DNA of 64,000 bases, from assembly GCF_900582625.1 (NCBI RefSeq), contig NZ_UTIQ01000199.1:372001-436000 (forward strand), given 5' to 3'. Source of the DNA: Pseudomonas viridiflava. GTDB lineage: Bacteria > Pseudomonadota > Gammaproteobacteria > Pseudomonadales > Pseudomonadaceae. Under the pieces are notes generated by a model. That model had not been told where the DNA came from and did no database searches. It saw only the letters and a list, made by a program, of their open reading frames with translations. Positions 8,291 through 17,209 of the stretch are shown here, one piece after another; position 1 is the first letter of the stretch; every line of letters starts with the position of its first letter. Made by a program: the position numbers and the translations under genes.

Positions 8291-10981
8291 TCAGTAGGCC
8301 TGCGAGGCGCTCACCTGCACTGCTTTTTGAACTGGCAGTGGAAGTGGGTTGCTGTCGCGGGTAGTCAACTGCTGAGGCAACAAGGTGGTCAGTGTCTGCT
8401 GGGCGCTCAGATTTTCAGAGTCAGTGCCGACCAAAATCTTGAACTTGCCAGCGTCAACATCCCAGCTATCAGTACTCTGCACGTAGTAAGCCAACGCACG
8501 AGAGTCGATCGGGATAGTCACTGTCTTGCTTTCGCCAGCCTGCAGATAAACCTTGGTAAAGCCCTTCAGTTCTTTCTCAGGGCGGTCAACCTTCGGCTTG
8601 ACCGGCTGCACGTAGAGCTGAGCAACCTCAAACCCAGCCTTCTCACCGGTATTGGTCAGCGTGAATTTCACGTCCACCGTACTACCGGGCGCCATCACGT
8701 TGCTCGACAGCTTCAGGTCAGAGTACTTGAAGTTTGTGTACGAGAGACCGAAACCGAATGGATACAACGGTTTGGCGCCCTTCTTGTCGTACCCGCGATA
8801 ACCGACATAGATGCCTTCGCTGTACTTCATCTCGGTGAGCGCATTGTCGCCGATGTACAGATCCGGATTGGAGTAAGAGGCGTATGTCGGGTTGTCTTCG
8901 AGCTTCCTGTCGATTGTGATCGGCAGCTTGCCCGACGGGTTGACCTTACCGTACAAGACTTCGGCAATCGCTTGACCACCTTGCTGGCCAGGGAACCAGG
9001 CGTGCAATGTTGCGCCTACCTTTTTGTCCCAAGGCAGCATGTCCGACGCGCCGCCACCATGTAGTACCACCACGGTTTTCGGGTTGACCTTAGCTACGTT
9101 TTTGATGAGTTCCGCCTGGAATTCCGGCAGCTCGTAGTTGCGATCGACCGATTCGCCTTCGTACTCATGGTTGGTGCCAGCAGCGATTACAACCGCATCG
9201 TATTTGGACATGTCGTCTGTAGGCGCCAGCGATGCCCAGCTCATTTGCACGCCGGCCAACCCGCCTAGCACAGTAGTAAAGTTGCCCTGCAGACGGCGGT
9301 ACTCGAGTCTGACGGTGTAGTCTTTACCCGCTTTCAACTTCGCAGTTTTACCTGAGGTCGTCAGCGCGTTGATCAGGTCGAAAGAACGCTGTACACCGTC
9401 GTTCTGCGCCACGAGCTCATCGTTTACCCAAAGCTTGTACGCACCGTCGGCACGCACTTTGAACACATGCTCACCGGTGACGGTAGGTCGGATTTTCGAG
9501 GTGAAGCGTGCCGAAAATGCGCCTGCTGCAGGATCGAACCCTGCCACTGTGGTCGTGCCTGCATGGGTAATATTGCTTTTCGCCGTCCAGTCCAAATTGA
9601 CGCCAGGTTCAACACGGGTCAGCACCGGAGAGCCCGCAAGCTCGGTGTTGGAAAAGTACTCCGCCTTGACGCCGCTATTGCTAACCCCGCCCTTGCCGGT
9701 CGCAGGCTGATACCAAACGGACGTTTTCGGATTGAGGCTAAGCTCGCTCAGAAAGGTGACTTTTGAGCTGCTCGAGGCCAGTTGCTGCAAGCCACTCAGC
9801 TCCGTGACGTAGCTATTGGGCGTCGAGTTAGCGGTGCCGAATGGCGAAGCTGGCGGCTCAAAAGCAAGGTCACCGATCACAGCGATTTTGGCGTTCTTGG
9901 CGAGCGGGAGTAACGGTTTGCCTCCCGAAACTTTTTCGTTGCGCAGCAGAACGATGGACTCGCGAGCCACATTAAGCGCGGCGCGTGCGCCAAATTCCGG
10001 ATGCTCCAGCTTTTGCGCAGTGTTCACTTTCTTATCGAAGCCGTAGCTCACCACACCTCTGAGATTACGACGCACCTTGTCGTCAATAACGCTCTGGTGC
10101 AACTGCCCGCTCCATACGTAGGGCATCAGCTTGGCTTCAGTGAATTGCAGCCCGGACGGCATATCGATGTCCGTACCTGCCCAGGCACCTTTGAATGGGT
10201 CCTGGACCGAGTTGAAATCGCTCACCACGAAGCCCTGGAAGCCCCACTCCCCTTTCAACACCTCGGTGAGCAGGTGATGGTTCTCGCACGCGTAGTCGCC
10301 GTTGATCAAGTTATAGCCGCACATGATCGAAGCGATGTTCGCGTTCTTGACCAGAGACTCGAAACCCGGCATGTAAATTTCTCGGAGGGTTCGCTCGTCG
10401 GCGATGATGTTTACGTAGTGCCGATTGGCTTCCTGCTCATTGGCAATGTAATGCTTGCCGTTGGCCTGAACGCCTTGAGCCTGGATACCGTTGGTGACTG
10501 CCGGGCCGAGCACCGCGCCAAGGAAGGGGTCTTCCCCACTCACGTATTCTGCAGAACGACCGCCTAGTGGCGTGCGATACAAGTTCATGCCGGGAGAGAG
10601 CATTTGCTGACCTCCGGAAATTCGCGTTTCGTAGCCCAACGCCAAGCCAAGCTCTTTAGCCCGATTGATACTCCAGGTGGCCGCCAGCGCAGACTGAGCC
10701 GGGAATTGAGCGCCAAATGTCACGCCATTGACGTGAATGCCCATTGCCGAGTCATACGCGACGGTGCCCTCAATCCCCCATTTCGCCAGGCGCGGAATCA
10801 TCCGGCCGTCGTCGACGCGAGTGAAATTGATCTTCTCGGACTGATTCATGTTGTCCAGGATTGCGCCGACGCGTGCTTCCACTTCGTTACCCGAAACCGG
10901 TCCGGCGGCCAACGCGCAGGTGGCTTGCATCACGCCCAGTGCAAGGAGGCTGATGCCCAGTGTTTGCTTGAGATGTATCAC
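8291..10981 (-). CDS. Secreted GH3 beta-glucosidase with PA14 domain
   Basis: The 896-residue product starts with a signal peptide (about residues 1-25). It shows the GH3 order: an N-terminal TIM barrel with 'GKHYIANEQEANR', the nucleophile region 'GFVVSDFNSV' (Asp of SDF), and an alpha/beta sandwich that is interrupted by a PA14 domain at about residues 440-580. A fibronectin-III-like domain closes the protein at about residues 780-860. The enzyme releases terminal beta-linked glucose from oligosaccharides or aryl glucosides; PA14 insertions often shape the substrate pocket. The start codon is GTG at 10981, supported by AAAGGAAAG upstream. It lies next to a type II secretion operon and could be one of its substrates. 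Confidence 0.9.
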   Translation of the reverse strand: MIHLKQTLGISLLALGVMQATCALAAGPVSGNEVEARVGAILDNMNQSEKINFTRVDDGRMIPRLAKWGIEGTVAYDSAMGIHVNGVTFGAQFPAQSALAATWSINRAKELGLALGYETRISGGQQMLSPGMNLYRTPLGGRSAEYVSGEDPFLGAVLGPAVTNGIQAQGVQANGKHYIANEQEANRHYVNIIADERTLREIYMPGFESLVKNANIASIMCGYNLINGDYACENHHLLTEVLKGEWGFQGFVVSDFNSVQDPFKGAWAGTDIDMPSGLQFTEAKLMPYVWSGQLHQSVIDDKVRRNLRGVVSYGFDKKVNTAQKLEHPEFGARAALNVARESIVLLRNEKVSGGKPLLPLAKNAKIAVIGDLAFEPPASPFGTANSTPNSYVTELSGLQQLASSSSKVTFLSELSLNPKTSVWYQPATGKGGVSNSGVKAEYFSNTELAGSPVLTRVEPGVNLDWTAKSNITHAGTTTVAGFDPAAGAFSARFTSKIRPTVTGEHVFKVRADGAYKLWVNDELVAQNDGVQRSFDLINALTTSGKTAKLKAGKDYTVRLEYRRLQGNFTTVLGGLAGVQMSWASLAPTDDMSKYDAVVIAAGTNHEYEGESVDRNYELPEFQAELIKNVAKVNPKTVVVLHGGGASDMLPWDKKVGATLHAWFPGQQGGQAIAEVLYGKVNPSGKLPITIDRKLEDNPTYASYSNPDLYIGDNALTEMKYSEGIYVGYRGYDKKGAKPLYPFGFGLSYTNFKYSDLKLSSNVMAPGSTVDVKFTLTNTGEKAGFEVAQLYVQPVKPKVDRPEKELKGFTKVYLQAGESKTVTIPIDSRALAYYVQSTDSWDVDAGKFKILVGTDSENLSAQQTLTTLLPQQLTTRDSNPLPLPVQKAVQVSASQAY

Positions 10982-11035
10982 AGATACTTTCCTTTCGTTA
11001 TCGATTAGCTATTCAAGGAGGCGGCAGCCTCCTCC

Positions 11036-11284
11036 TCAGGGTTGCTGCGACTGTTCAGGCGCATCGCTTGTCTCGACGGGCACATCCAGTAGTTCGCTCG
11101 CACCCTCGACAACGGGTTCGGCAACCCGGTCTGCACCGGAAATTTCGTCACGCTTCTTCTCGATTTGAACCCGTTGCAACTCAGTAGCCGGAGCTAATTT
11201 AGAGTCAGAAGAGTCTGCGTGTACCGGGATAACTGCAGAACTAAAGAGCGTTACGCAGGCGACAGCCAGCAAGAGTCTATTCAT
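11036..11284 (-). CDS. Small exported protein of unknown function
   Basis: The 82-residue product has a clear signal peptide (hydrophobic residues 4-18 and a likely cleavage after 'VHA'). The mature part is acidic, proline-rich and probably disordered, with a central 'RVQIEKKRDEI' helix. No family is recognised. It is transcribed toward the GH3 gene, whose start is 54 bases downstream, so the two may share a transcript. A periplasmic or secreted accessory role is possible, but nothing in the sequence demonstrates it. Confidence 0.6.
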   Translation of the reverse strand: MNRLLLAVACVTLFSSAVIPVHADSSDSKLAPATELQRVQIEKKRDEISGADRVAEPVVEGASELLDVPVETSDAPEQSQQP

Positions 11285-11477
11285 CGATATAGTCTCGAAT
11301 CGTTAAGTTTTAGTTGGGCAGAAAAAGGCACGAATCAACTTCGGCCGGGACGTAAGTCTGGACTCAAAAGAAAAAAGTTCAACAAGAAAATGGAAAATAA
11401 AATGCGCACTGCCGCGCATTGTGCAGCTTTGCCATTTCGCCATCACACGAAGAGTCTGCCATCTATTAAATAGGCTG

Positions 11478-11502
11478 AAAGCAGGTTAACCCGCTGCTTT
11501 TT
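11478..11502 (+). terminator. Hairpin with T tract upstream of T2SS promoter
   Basis: AAAGCAG (11478-11484) pairs with CTGCTTT (11494-11500), and the 3' arm runs into TTTTT. It may insulate the secretion promoter from upstream transcription. Confidence 0.5.
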
Positions 11503-11512
11503 ACGCATTTAG

Positions 11513-11529
11513 GCAGTGAATATCACTGC
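11513..11529 (+). promoter_or_regulatory. Inverted repeat, candidate operator of the T2SS operon
   Basis: Perfect arms GCAGTGA (11513-11519) and TCACTGC (11523-11529) with a 3-base centre. It ends 22 bases before the TATAAT at 11552-11557, the usual distance of a -35 region, so a bound regulator could block or assist polymerase. Confidence 0.45.
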
Positions 11530-11755
11530 ATTAGGGCGTTTAAGCCTGATCTATAATCGTTCTTTAAAACCTAACTGGTATTCTGTTTAGGTGACTGGTA
11601 AGCTTTCTCCGACTTCATCCATACCTGCTTAAGTTGCACTATGGTTATCAACTAAAGTATCGATTGCTGAGCCGGTTATTTAAAGCTGCTGCTCACGCTA
11701 AGTGCGTGATTGTTATTTTCTTCAGCGCAGAAGTTTTACTGCGAAGGTTTTTTAA

Positions 11756-13465
11756 GTGCTGCAAAAATTGAGTAGCCTTCAAATTGCGGCTAACGAAGTA
11801 TGCGACTGGCTAATACAGTCCGGAGAGTTAAAGCCCGGTGAATTGACGCGTGCTAAAAAAATTAACTTACCGCTGGGAGTAAATGATCCCGAGTTGCTAA
11901 ACACATTGCTTCGGTTAGGTTCAGTCACCGAAGAATCGATGGTAGAGGCCTATGTGAACCTGCTTGGCGCTTCCAGGTTATCTACAGAGCAGCCTTTGAA
12001 TGCCCAAGCCACCTATACCGAGCGGTTCTGTCGTCATTTCGGACTGGTAAAGCTGGACGAAAACGACAGTGTGCTCATGGTCGCCAGTCGCGTTCCCGTG
12101 ATTGAAGCTGGCCTGAATGCGCTCACGTACGTCGCGGGCAAACCGATTTCCCTTGTGATCGCCACACCCAGAGAAATCGAGGCGCTGATTGAGCGCACCT
12201 ACGGTGAAGGACGCTCGTCCATGGGTGCCTTGGTGGAAACCCTGGAGGAAACAGCTTCGTCGCTTGATGACATCGAACATCTCAAAGACCTTGCGTCCGA
12301 AGCCCCGGTAATCCGGCTGGTTAATCTGATCTTGCAGAAAGCCGTTGAGTGCCGAGCGTCGGACATACACGTCGAGCCGTTCGAAACCGAACTGAAGATT
12401 CGCTATCGCATCGACGGTCAACTGATGGAAGGCGAAGGCCCTTCAGCCGGCTATGCCCCTGCCGTGATCTCACGCCTGAAAATCATGGCGCGACTGGATA
12501 TCGCAGAGCGCCGGCTGCCTCAAGACGGCCGGATCATGCTCAAGGTCCAAGGCCGTGAATTGGATCTGCGCGTCTCAACCGTGCCCACTAGCTTTGGCGA
12601 GTCCGTGGTAATGCGTCTTCTGGACCGCGAAACGGTACGCTTCGATTTCTCCAGCTTGGGCATAGCCGGTGAAGTGCTAAGGGGAATCGAGCAGCTAATC
12701 GCTAAGCCACACGGTATGTTCCTGGTAACCGGGCCTACCGGTTCAGGCAAGACCACAACGCTGTACACAGCGCTATCAGGGCTCAATACGGCGGAGCGCA
12801 AAATCATCACCGTCGAAGACCCGGTTGAGTACCTGCTTTCAGGCATCAATCAGATTCAGGTAAAACCAGACATCGGTTTGAATTTCAGCACGGCGCTACG
12901 CTCGATCGTTCGCCAAGACCCTGACGTGATCATGATTGGTGAGATGCGGGACCTTGAGACCTGCCGTATTGCCATTCAATCCTCGCTAACCGGCCACTTG
13001 GTGCTCTCCACCCTGCATACAAACAGTGCTGCGGCGAGCATTACCCGCCTGTTGGATATGGGCGTAGAGGGCTACCTGATCGCTTCAGCACTCCAAGGGG
13101 TTCTCGCGCAACGCTTGGTGCGAAAACTGGATCCAGCCACGCGGATCATGTTTGAGGCCCCAGTTGAGCTGATCGAGCGCCATCACCTTGACCGTTACAC
13201 CGATCAGCGCCCTATCCGTCTTTACCGACCCGATATCAGTGAGGCCGGCGGTGGTTATTCAGGCCGAAGCGCGATTACCGAACTGCTCATCCTTGACGAT
13301 CAACTACGTGAAGCCCTGATGCGTCAGCCGGACTCCGTGGAGCTGGAGCGCCTGGCCAGACAACGGGGGTTCACTTCCCTTTATGAAGACGGGCTACGCC
13401 AAGTGGTCGCGGGCATCACTTCGCTTGAAGAAGTGTTGCGCGTTACGGGAGAGGATCAACGATGA
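11756..13465 (+). CDS. gspE: Type II secretion ATPase GspE
   Basis: The 569-residue product is the cytoplasmic motor of the type II secretion system. It has an N-terminal docking domain (residues 1-150), the 'RASDIHVEPFE' entry to the N2 domain, Walker A 'GPTGSGKTT' near residue 326, an Asp-box region, Walker B 'DPDVIMIGEMRDLET' and the His box 'LSTLHTNSAA'. The start is GTG at 11756 after GAAGG. Unlike most GspE proteins, the region after 'QRLVRKL' has no Cys-x2-Cys pairs, so the usual zinc-binding tetracysteine motif is absent. It is the first gene of an eleven-gene operon and overlaps gspF by 4 bases. Confidence 0.95.
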   Translation: MLQKLSSLQIAANEVCDWLIQSGELKPGELTRAKKINLPLGVNDPELLNTLLRLGSVTEESMVEAYVNLLGASRLSTEQPLNAQATYTERFCRHFGLVKLDENDSVLMVASRVPVIEAGLNALTYVAGKPISLVIATPREIEALIERTYGEGRSSMGALVETLEETASSLDDIEHLKDLASEAPVIRLVNLILQKAVECRASDIHVEPFETELKIRYRIDGQLMEGEGPSAGYAPAVISRLKIMARLDIAERRLPQDGRIMLKVQGRELDLRVSTVPTSFGESVVMRLLDRETVRFDFSSLGIAGEVLRGIEQLIAKPHGMFLVTGPTGSGKTTTLYTALSGLNTAERKIITVEDPVEYLLSGINQIQVKPDIGLNFSTALRSIVRQDPDVIMIGEMRDLETCRIAIQSSLTGHLVLSTLHTNSAAASITRLLDMGVEGYLIASALQGVLAQRLVRKLDPATRIMFEAPVELIERHHLDRYTDQRPIRLYRPDISEAGGGYSGRSAITELLILDDQLREALMRQPDSVELERLARQRGFTSLYEDGLRQVVAGITSLEEVLRVTGEDQR

Positions 13466-14661
13466 CGTCCTTTACCTATCGCGTCGTCGATGCAGAAGGG
13501 GTGAAGCAAAGCGGCACACTCGAAGCTGCAGACGCCGCAGCTGCAGCGCAGCAATTGGCCAGCCGGAATCTGTGGATTATTCACCTCGCGCCGGCCTCTG
13601 GATGGTCCAGACGAGTACGGGTTGCGAAAACGCTTAGACAGACTGACCTGATGATCATCACCCAGCAGCTAAGTACCCTGATCGGTGCTGGGCAGCCGTT
13701 GGAGAAGTCGCTTGGCATTCTTGTGCGGCAAGCCAAAGAAGGCCGTAAACGGGCTCTATTGGAGCGTGTGCACAAGAGCATTCTGGGCGGCAAAACGTTC
13801 TTCCAGGCCCTGGACGACGAGCAGCCCAATTTTTCGCCGTTCTATACCAGCATGGTGCAGGCCGGCGAGTCGAGTGGCGCTCTGGATGTCACTTTGGGCC
13901 AGTTGAGCGACTATCTGGAACGCAGCGATAAGCTGCGCAACGAGGTCCTTAACGCCCTTATCTATCCGGCCTTTTTAGTTGCTGGTGTTGTAGGGGCTGT
14001 CGTACTTCTGCTGGCCTATGTGATTCCTCAATTCGTCCCTATTTTCTCCGATCTGGGAGTCGCCCTCCCCTGGATCACAGAGGTGATCCTCGCGCTAGGA
14101 CAGTTCGCAAGCGAATCCGGTTTACTGGTTGCGATGGGGGTGGCCGCCTCGATCTGGCTGTATGCCCTGAGCTTGCGTAGCCCCGCCAGGAGACTCTCGA
14201 GAGACCGCTGGCTCCTACGTATGGCCCTGCTCGGACCGTTGATACAGCGGGTTGAAACCGCACGCCTGGCCAGAACTCTGGGAACACTCCTTTGCAACGG
14301 GGTCGCGTTGCTCCCCGCTTTGTTAATCGCCCGAAACATCAACGCCAATCAGGCCGTGCGGGTGCATATCGAAGAAGTGACCGAAGGCGTCAAAGGCGGC
14401 AGCAGCTTGGCCGATGCGTTGGCGGCAGATTCCATCGTGCCCGAGCTCGCTGTGCAAATGATCGAAGTCGGCGAGCAGTCCGGAAAGCTCGGCGTGCTGC
14501 TCATCAAGGTAGCGGACACCTTTGACATCGAAGCCAAGCGGGTCATTGATCGAATGCTTGCCGCGCTCGTCCCCGCCCTTACCGTCGTCATGGCCGTGCT
14601 TGTGGCAGTGATCATGCTCGCAATCATGCTTCCGCTGATGAGCCTCACCAGCAATATTTAG
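13462..14661 (+). CDS. gspF: Type II secretion inner-membrane platform GspF
   Basis: The 399-residue product has two homologous cytoplasmic four-to-six-helix domains and three membrane segments (about residues 170-195, 220-240 and 370-395). 'FYTSMVQAGESSGALD' and 'LAVQMIEVGEQSGKL' are the paired GspF/PilC signatures. GspF is the polytopic platform protein that couples the ATPase to pseudopilus assembly. Its ATG overlaps the gspE stop (ATGA), which implies translational coupling. Length and motif spacing are normal for the family. Confidence 0.95.
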   Translation: MTSFTYRVVDAEGVKQSGTLEAADAAAAAQQLASRNLWIIHLAPASGWSRRVRVAKTLRQTDLMIITQQLSTLIGAGQPLEKSLGILVRQAKEGRKRALLERVHKSILGGKTFFQALDDEQPNFSPFYTSMVQAGESSGALDVTLGQLSDYLERSDKLRNEVLNALIYPAFLVAGVVGAVVLLLAYVIPQFVPIFSDLGVALPWITEVILALGQFASESGLLVAMGVAASIWLYALSLRSPARRLSRDRWLLRMALLGPLIQRVETARLARTLGTLLCNGVALLPALLIARNINANQAVRVHIEEVTEGVKGGSSLADALAADSIVPELAVQMIEVGEQSGKLGVLLIKVADTFDIEAKRVIDRMLAALVPALTVVMAVLVAVIMLAIMLPLMSLTSNI

Positions 14662-14666
14662 GAACT

Positions 14667-15098
14667 ATGCCAATGTGCAACTCAGCTTCATCCCAGCGAA
14701 AACGCCAACAAGGTTTCACCCTGTTGGAGATGCTCGCCGTCATTGTTCTTCTCGGAATCGTGGCGACTATTGTGGTCAGGCAAGTGGGCGGCAATGTCGA
14801 GAAAGGGAAATACGGTGCGGGCAAAGCGCAACTGGCCAGTTTGGGGATGAAAATTGAAAGTTACGCGTTGGATATGGGCGCTCCCCCACCGAGCCTGGAG
14901 CAGCTGGTTCGCCGACCTGCCAACACTCCCCAATGGGCAGGTCCGTATGCGAAGCCTTCCGATATCAAAGACCCGTTCGGACACAGTTTCGGTTATCGCT
15001 ACCCTGGCGAGCACGGCCCATTTGATTTGACTTTTTATGGTCACGATGGCGTGCCAGGCGGCGACGGGTTCAACGCGGACCTGGGCAATTGGGACTAA
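14667..15098 (+). CDS. gspG: Major pseudopilin GspG
   Basis: The 143-residue product has a type IV prepilin leader ending at Gly, then 'FTLLEMLAVIVLLGIVATIVV' with the conserved Glu at mature position 5. The calcium-binding C-terminal loop is recognisable ('DPFGHSFGYRYPGEHGPFDL...DGFNADLGNWD'). It forms the shaft of the pseudopilus after cleavage by a prepilin peptidase, which is not encoded in this window. ATG codons at 14667 and 14673 are both possible starts; the difference lies in the cleaved leader. It follows gspF by 5 bases. Confidence 0.95.
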   Translation: MPMCNSASSQRKRQQGFTLLEMLAVIVLLGIVATIVVRQVGGNVEKGKYGAGKAQLASLGMKIESYALDMGAPPPSLEQLVRRPANTPQWAGPYAKPSDIKDPFGHSFGYRYPGEHGPFDLTFYGHDGVPGGDGFNADLGNWD

Positions 15099-15100
15099 GC

Positions 15101-15538
15101 GTGCACGCCCGCGCCCATAGTCGAGGATTCACCCTCTTCGAACTGCTCGTTGTGATCGCACTGGCTGCTTTGGCTCTGGGCATCATGGGCGTTGGCCTGA
15201 GCAAAGTGCTGAAGGCGTCCGCCGATCGCAGTGCGCTAACGCAGTTGGTTACCACAATCCGTGCGGCCCGAACGCTTGCCATTACCAGCGGCAGCCCCGT
15301 TCAGGCGGTTTTCGATCTGCAGAAACGGACGATTCGGGCCGCTGGGCGTAAACCAGTTATGTGGCCTGCCGGAATGACCATCCAGTTAACAACAGCGCGC
15401 GGGCTTGGCTCTGCTATCGAGTTTTATCCGGACGGCGCGTCTAGCGGCGGCAATGTGCTGGTCGAGAATGGACAGAAGAGCTGGCGAATCGACGTCAGCT
15501 GGCTAACCGGTAGCACTGAGTTGAAACCTCTCAAATGA
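15101..15538 (+). CDS. gspH: Minor pseudopilin GspH
   Basis: The product has a prepilin leader and 'GFTLFELLVVIALAALALG' membrane helix with Glu5, then a beta-rich domain typical of GspH, about 145 residues. I prefer the GTG at 15101, just after the gspG stop, over the TTG at 15089, because the leader then has normal length. GspH is one of the minor pseudopilins and is thought to link the tip complex to the GspG shaft. Its stop overlaps the gspI start by 4 bases. Confidence 0.9.
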   Translation: MHARAHSRGFTLFELLVVIALAALALGIMGVGLSKVLKASADRSALTQLVTTIRAARTLAITSGSPVQAVFDLQKRTIRAAGRKPVMWPAGMTIQLTTARGLGSAIEFYPDGASSGGNVLVENGQKSWRIDVSWLTGSTELKPLK

Positions 15539-15891
15539 AGACGCACCGCGGTTTCACCTTGATAGAGATGCTCGCCGCCCTGGTTATTCTTGCCCTAAGC
15601 CTAAGCATTTTTATGGCCGCATTCGTGCAAAGCCTGAAGTCGCTGAAGCAGGTGCGAACGAGCGAACGCAGTTACGTCGCAGGTCTTTCGATTTTAGAGA
15701 GCGTCGAGAACGATCGCTTGGCCATCGGCCGCCAACAAGGTGAGTGGGATGGCCTTCGCTGGACGCTGGACGTGAGCGCGGTTTCCCCACAGGAACCGGT
15801 CACGCTCCTGCGTCTTGACCTCACCATTTCCGATAGCGGGTCACCCGTCGAGCTCAGTACGCTCCGCGCTGTTCAAGGCCGCGTTCAATGA
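15535..15891 (+). CDS. gspI: Minor pseudopilin GspI
   Basis: The 118-residue product has a very short leader 'MKTHRG' followed by 'FTLIEMLAALVILALSLS' with Glu5, and a small beta domain with 'W.G..W..D' strands. GspI forms the tip of the pseudopilus together with GspJ and GspK. It overlaps gspH and gspJ by 4 bases each, so it is tightly coupled in translation. Confidence 0.93.
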   Translation: MKTHRGFTLIEMLAALVILALSLSIFMAAFVQSLKSLKQVRTSERSYVAGLSILESVENDRLAIGRQQGEWDGLRWTLDVSAVSPQEPVTLLRLDLTISDSGSPVELSTLRAVQGRVQ

Positions 15892-16493
15892 GGCGAGTCA
15901 AAGGTTTTACCTTGCTCGAGATGCTAGTGGTGCTCAGCCTGCTCGGCGTTCTTTTAACGCTTTTAGCAAGTGCCCTTACCAACGCGACTCGAGCCTTGGC
16001 CAGCGCTGACCGCTTCAGCGCCAGGCTCGACGAAGTGCGAGCAACCCACACATTTTTGCGTCATGCCATTGGCCAAGCGCTGCCTCTGCCGGCGGTGATC
16101 GAACCTAAAAATGCAGGGCAGATATTTCTCGGTGAAGCGCAGCGCCTGAGCGTGGTCGCTCCCCTCCCAAACTCGTTGGGAGGGGGAATTTTCAAGCAAA
16201 CCGTGGAACTGGAAAACCATCGTCTCAGGGTGACTTTTTTCAACGCGGACATTGCTTCGCCGTCTAGCCATGGCGAGCCGCAAACCCTCCTGAGCAACAT
16301 ACGCAAGTTCAGTTTTGGCTACCGTGGCTTGTCTCCCGATCGCAAAAACACCGGATGGCTAACGCAGTGGCCATGGCCGAATCATCTTCCGCAGGCCGTG
16401 CGTATCACCATGGATCTGGACGGTTCTGTTCCGTGGACAACGCAAGAGGTTTCGCTGCGCCTGGATCTCTCGACCGATGGTAGTGGGCTATGA
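15888..16493 (+). CDS. gspJ: Minor pseudopilin GspJ
   Basis: The 201-residue product begins with 'MRRVKGFTLLEMLVVLSLLG', a prepilin leader and membrane helix with Glu5, followed by the larger GspJ beta domain. 'SFGYRGLS' and 'VRITMDLDG' are typical late strands. It partners GspI and GspK at the pseudopilus tip. It overlaps gspI and gspK by 4 bases each. Confidence 0.93.
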   Translation: MRRVKGFTLLEMLVVLSLLGVLLTLLASALTNATRALASADRFSARLDEVRATHTFLRHAIGQALPLPAVIEPKNAGQIFLGEAQRLSVVAPLPNSLGGGIFKQTVELENHRLRVTFFNADIASPSSHGEPQTLLSNIRKFSFGYRGLSPDRKNTGWLTQWPWPNHLPQAVRITMDLDGSVPWTTQEVSLRLDLSTDGSGL

Positions 16494-17209
16494 GCAGCCA
16501 GCGCGGAACCGCACTGTTGGTCGTGCTGTGGATGATTGTCTTGTTGAGCACGCTGCTTACGGGCCTGGCCACGACCGTACAAACCCAGTTGCGCCAATCC
16601 TTATGGCAGCGCAATGAGGCGACGGGACAGCTAGCCGCACAAGCGGGACTCGCAATTGCTGTGCAGGCACTAAGTGCCAGGAATGTGAACGCCAGATGGC
16701 CCACTGACGGTGCCCTGCACATTCACACAGTCGATACGGCGACAGTACAGGTCAGTGTTCGTAGCGAACGCGCAAAAGTCGACCTGAACGCGGCGTCTCT
16801 TGAGGACATACAAAAGCTCATCGCAGCCAGTGGTGCCGGCGCTTTGGAAACGCAGCAATTGATCGGCGCGCTGGTGGAAAAACGCAAAAACGACACGCCA
16901 ATAAAACTGCTCGAAGAGTTTCGTGAACTTCCCGGCATGTCGTATCAGCTCTACCGACGTCTGCTGCCCTCACTCACCGTCTGGTCAGGGGAAGCGAGGC
17001 CGGATCCCGCACTGGCTTCGCCCACCGTTCGGAACGCACTCGGCTTACCCCGGGTGAAAACAGCTGCCAGTAATCCGGGCGAAATCCTGACGGTTACCAG
17101 CCGCTCGACACTGCTCAACGGTCACCGCACCACATTGCGGGTAACGCTGGTTCTATCAACCCCTAAGGAGGGCGCCAAACCATACCGCGTCCTGCGTTGG
17201 CAAGAATGA
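16490..17209 (+). CDS. gspK: Minor pseudopilin GspK (short form)
   Basis: The 239-residue product starts with 'MSSQRGTALLVVLWMIVLLS'; like other GspK proteins it lacks the Glu5 of the other pseudopilins. The GspK helical insert with a helix-hairpin-helix-like motif is visible at residues 95-160 ('KVDLNAASLEDIQKLI', 'EEFRELPGMSYQLYRRLLP'). At 239 residues it is clearly shorter than the roughly 300-330 residues of canonical GspK, mainly through a reduced helical domain. It caps the pseudopilus. It overlaps gspJ and gspL by 4 bases each. Confidence 0.9.
   Translation: MSSQRGTALLVVLWMIVLLSTLLTGLATTVQTQLRQSLWQRNEATGQLAAQAGLAIAVQALSARNVNARWPTDGALHIHTVDTATVQVSVRSERAKVDLNAASLEDIQKLIAASGAGALETQQLIGALVEKRKNDTPIKLLEEFRELPGMSYQLYRRLLPSLTVWSGEARPDPALASPTVRNALGLPRVKTAASNPGEILTVTSRSTLLNGHRTTLRVTLVLSTPKEGAKPYRVLRWQE

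Larger units (their letters stand above)
11285..11755. promoter_or_regulatory. Divergent control region between exported protein and T2SS operon
   Basis: A 470-bp AT-rich region. It contains a terminator-like hairpin at 11478-11502, a 7-bp-arm inverted repeat at 11513-11529 and a perfect TATAAT at 11552-11557 on the + strand with no strong -35. The gspE start (GTG) is at 11756, leaving a leader of roughly 190 bases if that -10 is used. No protein gene is convincing here. Confidence 0.5.
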
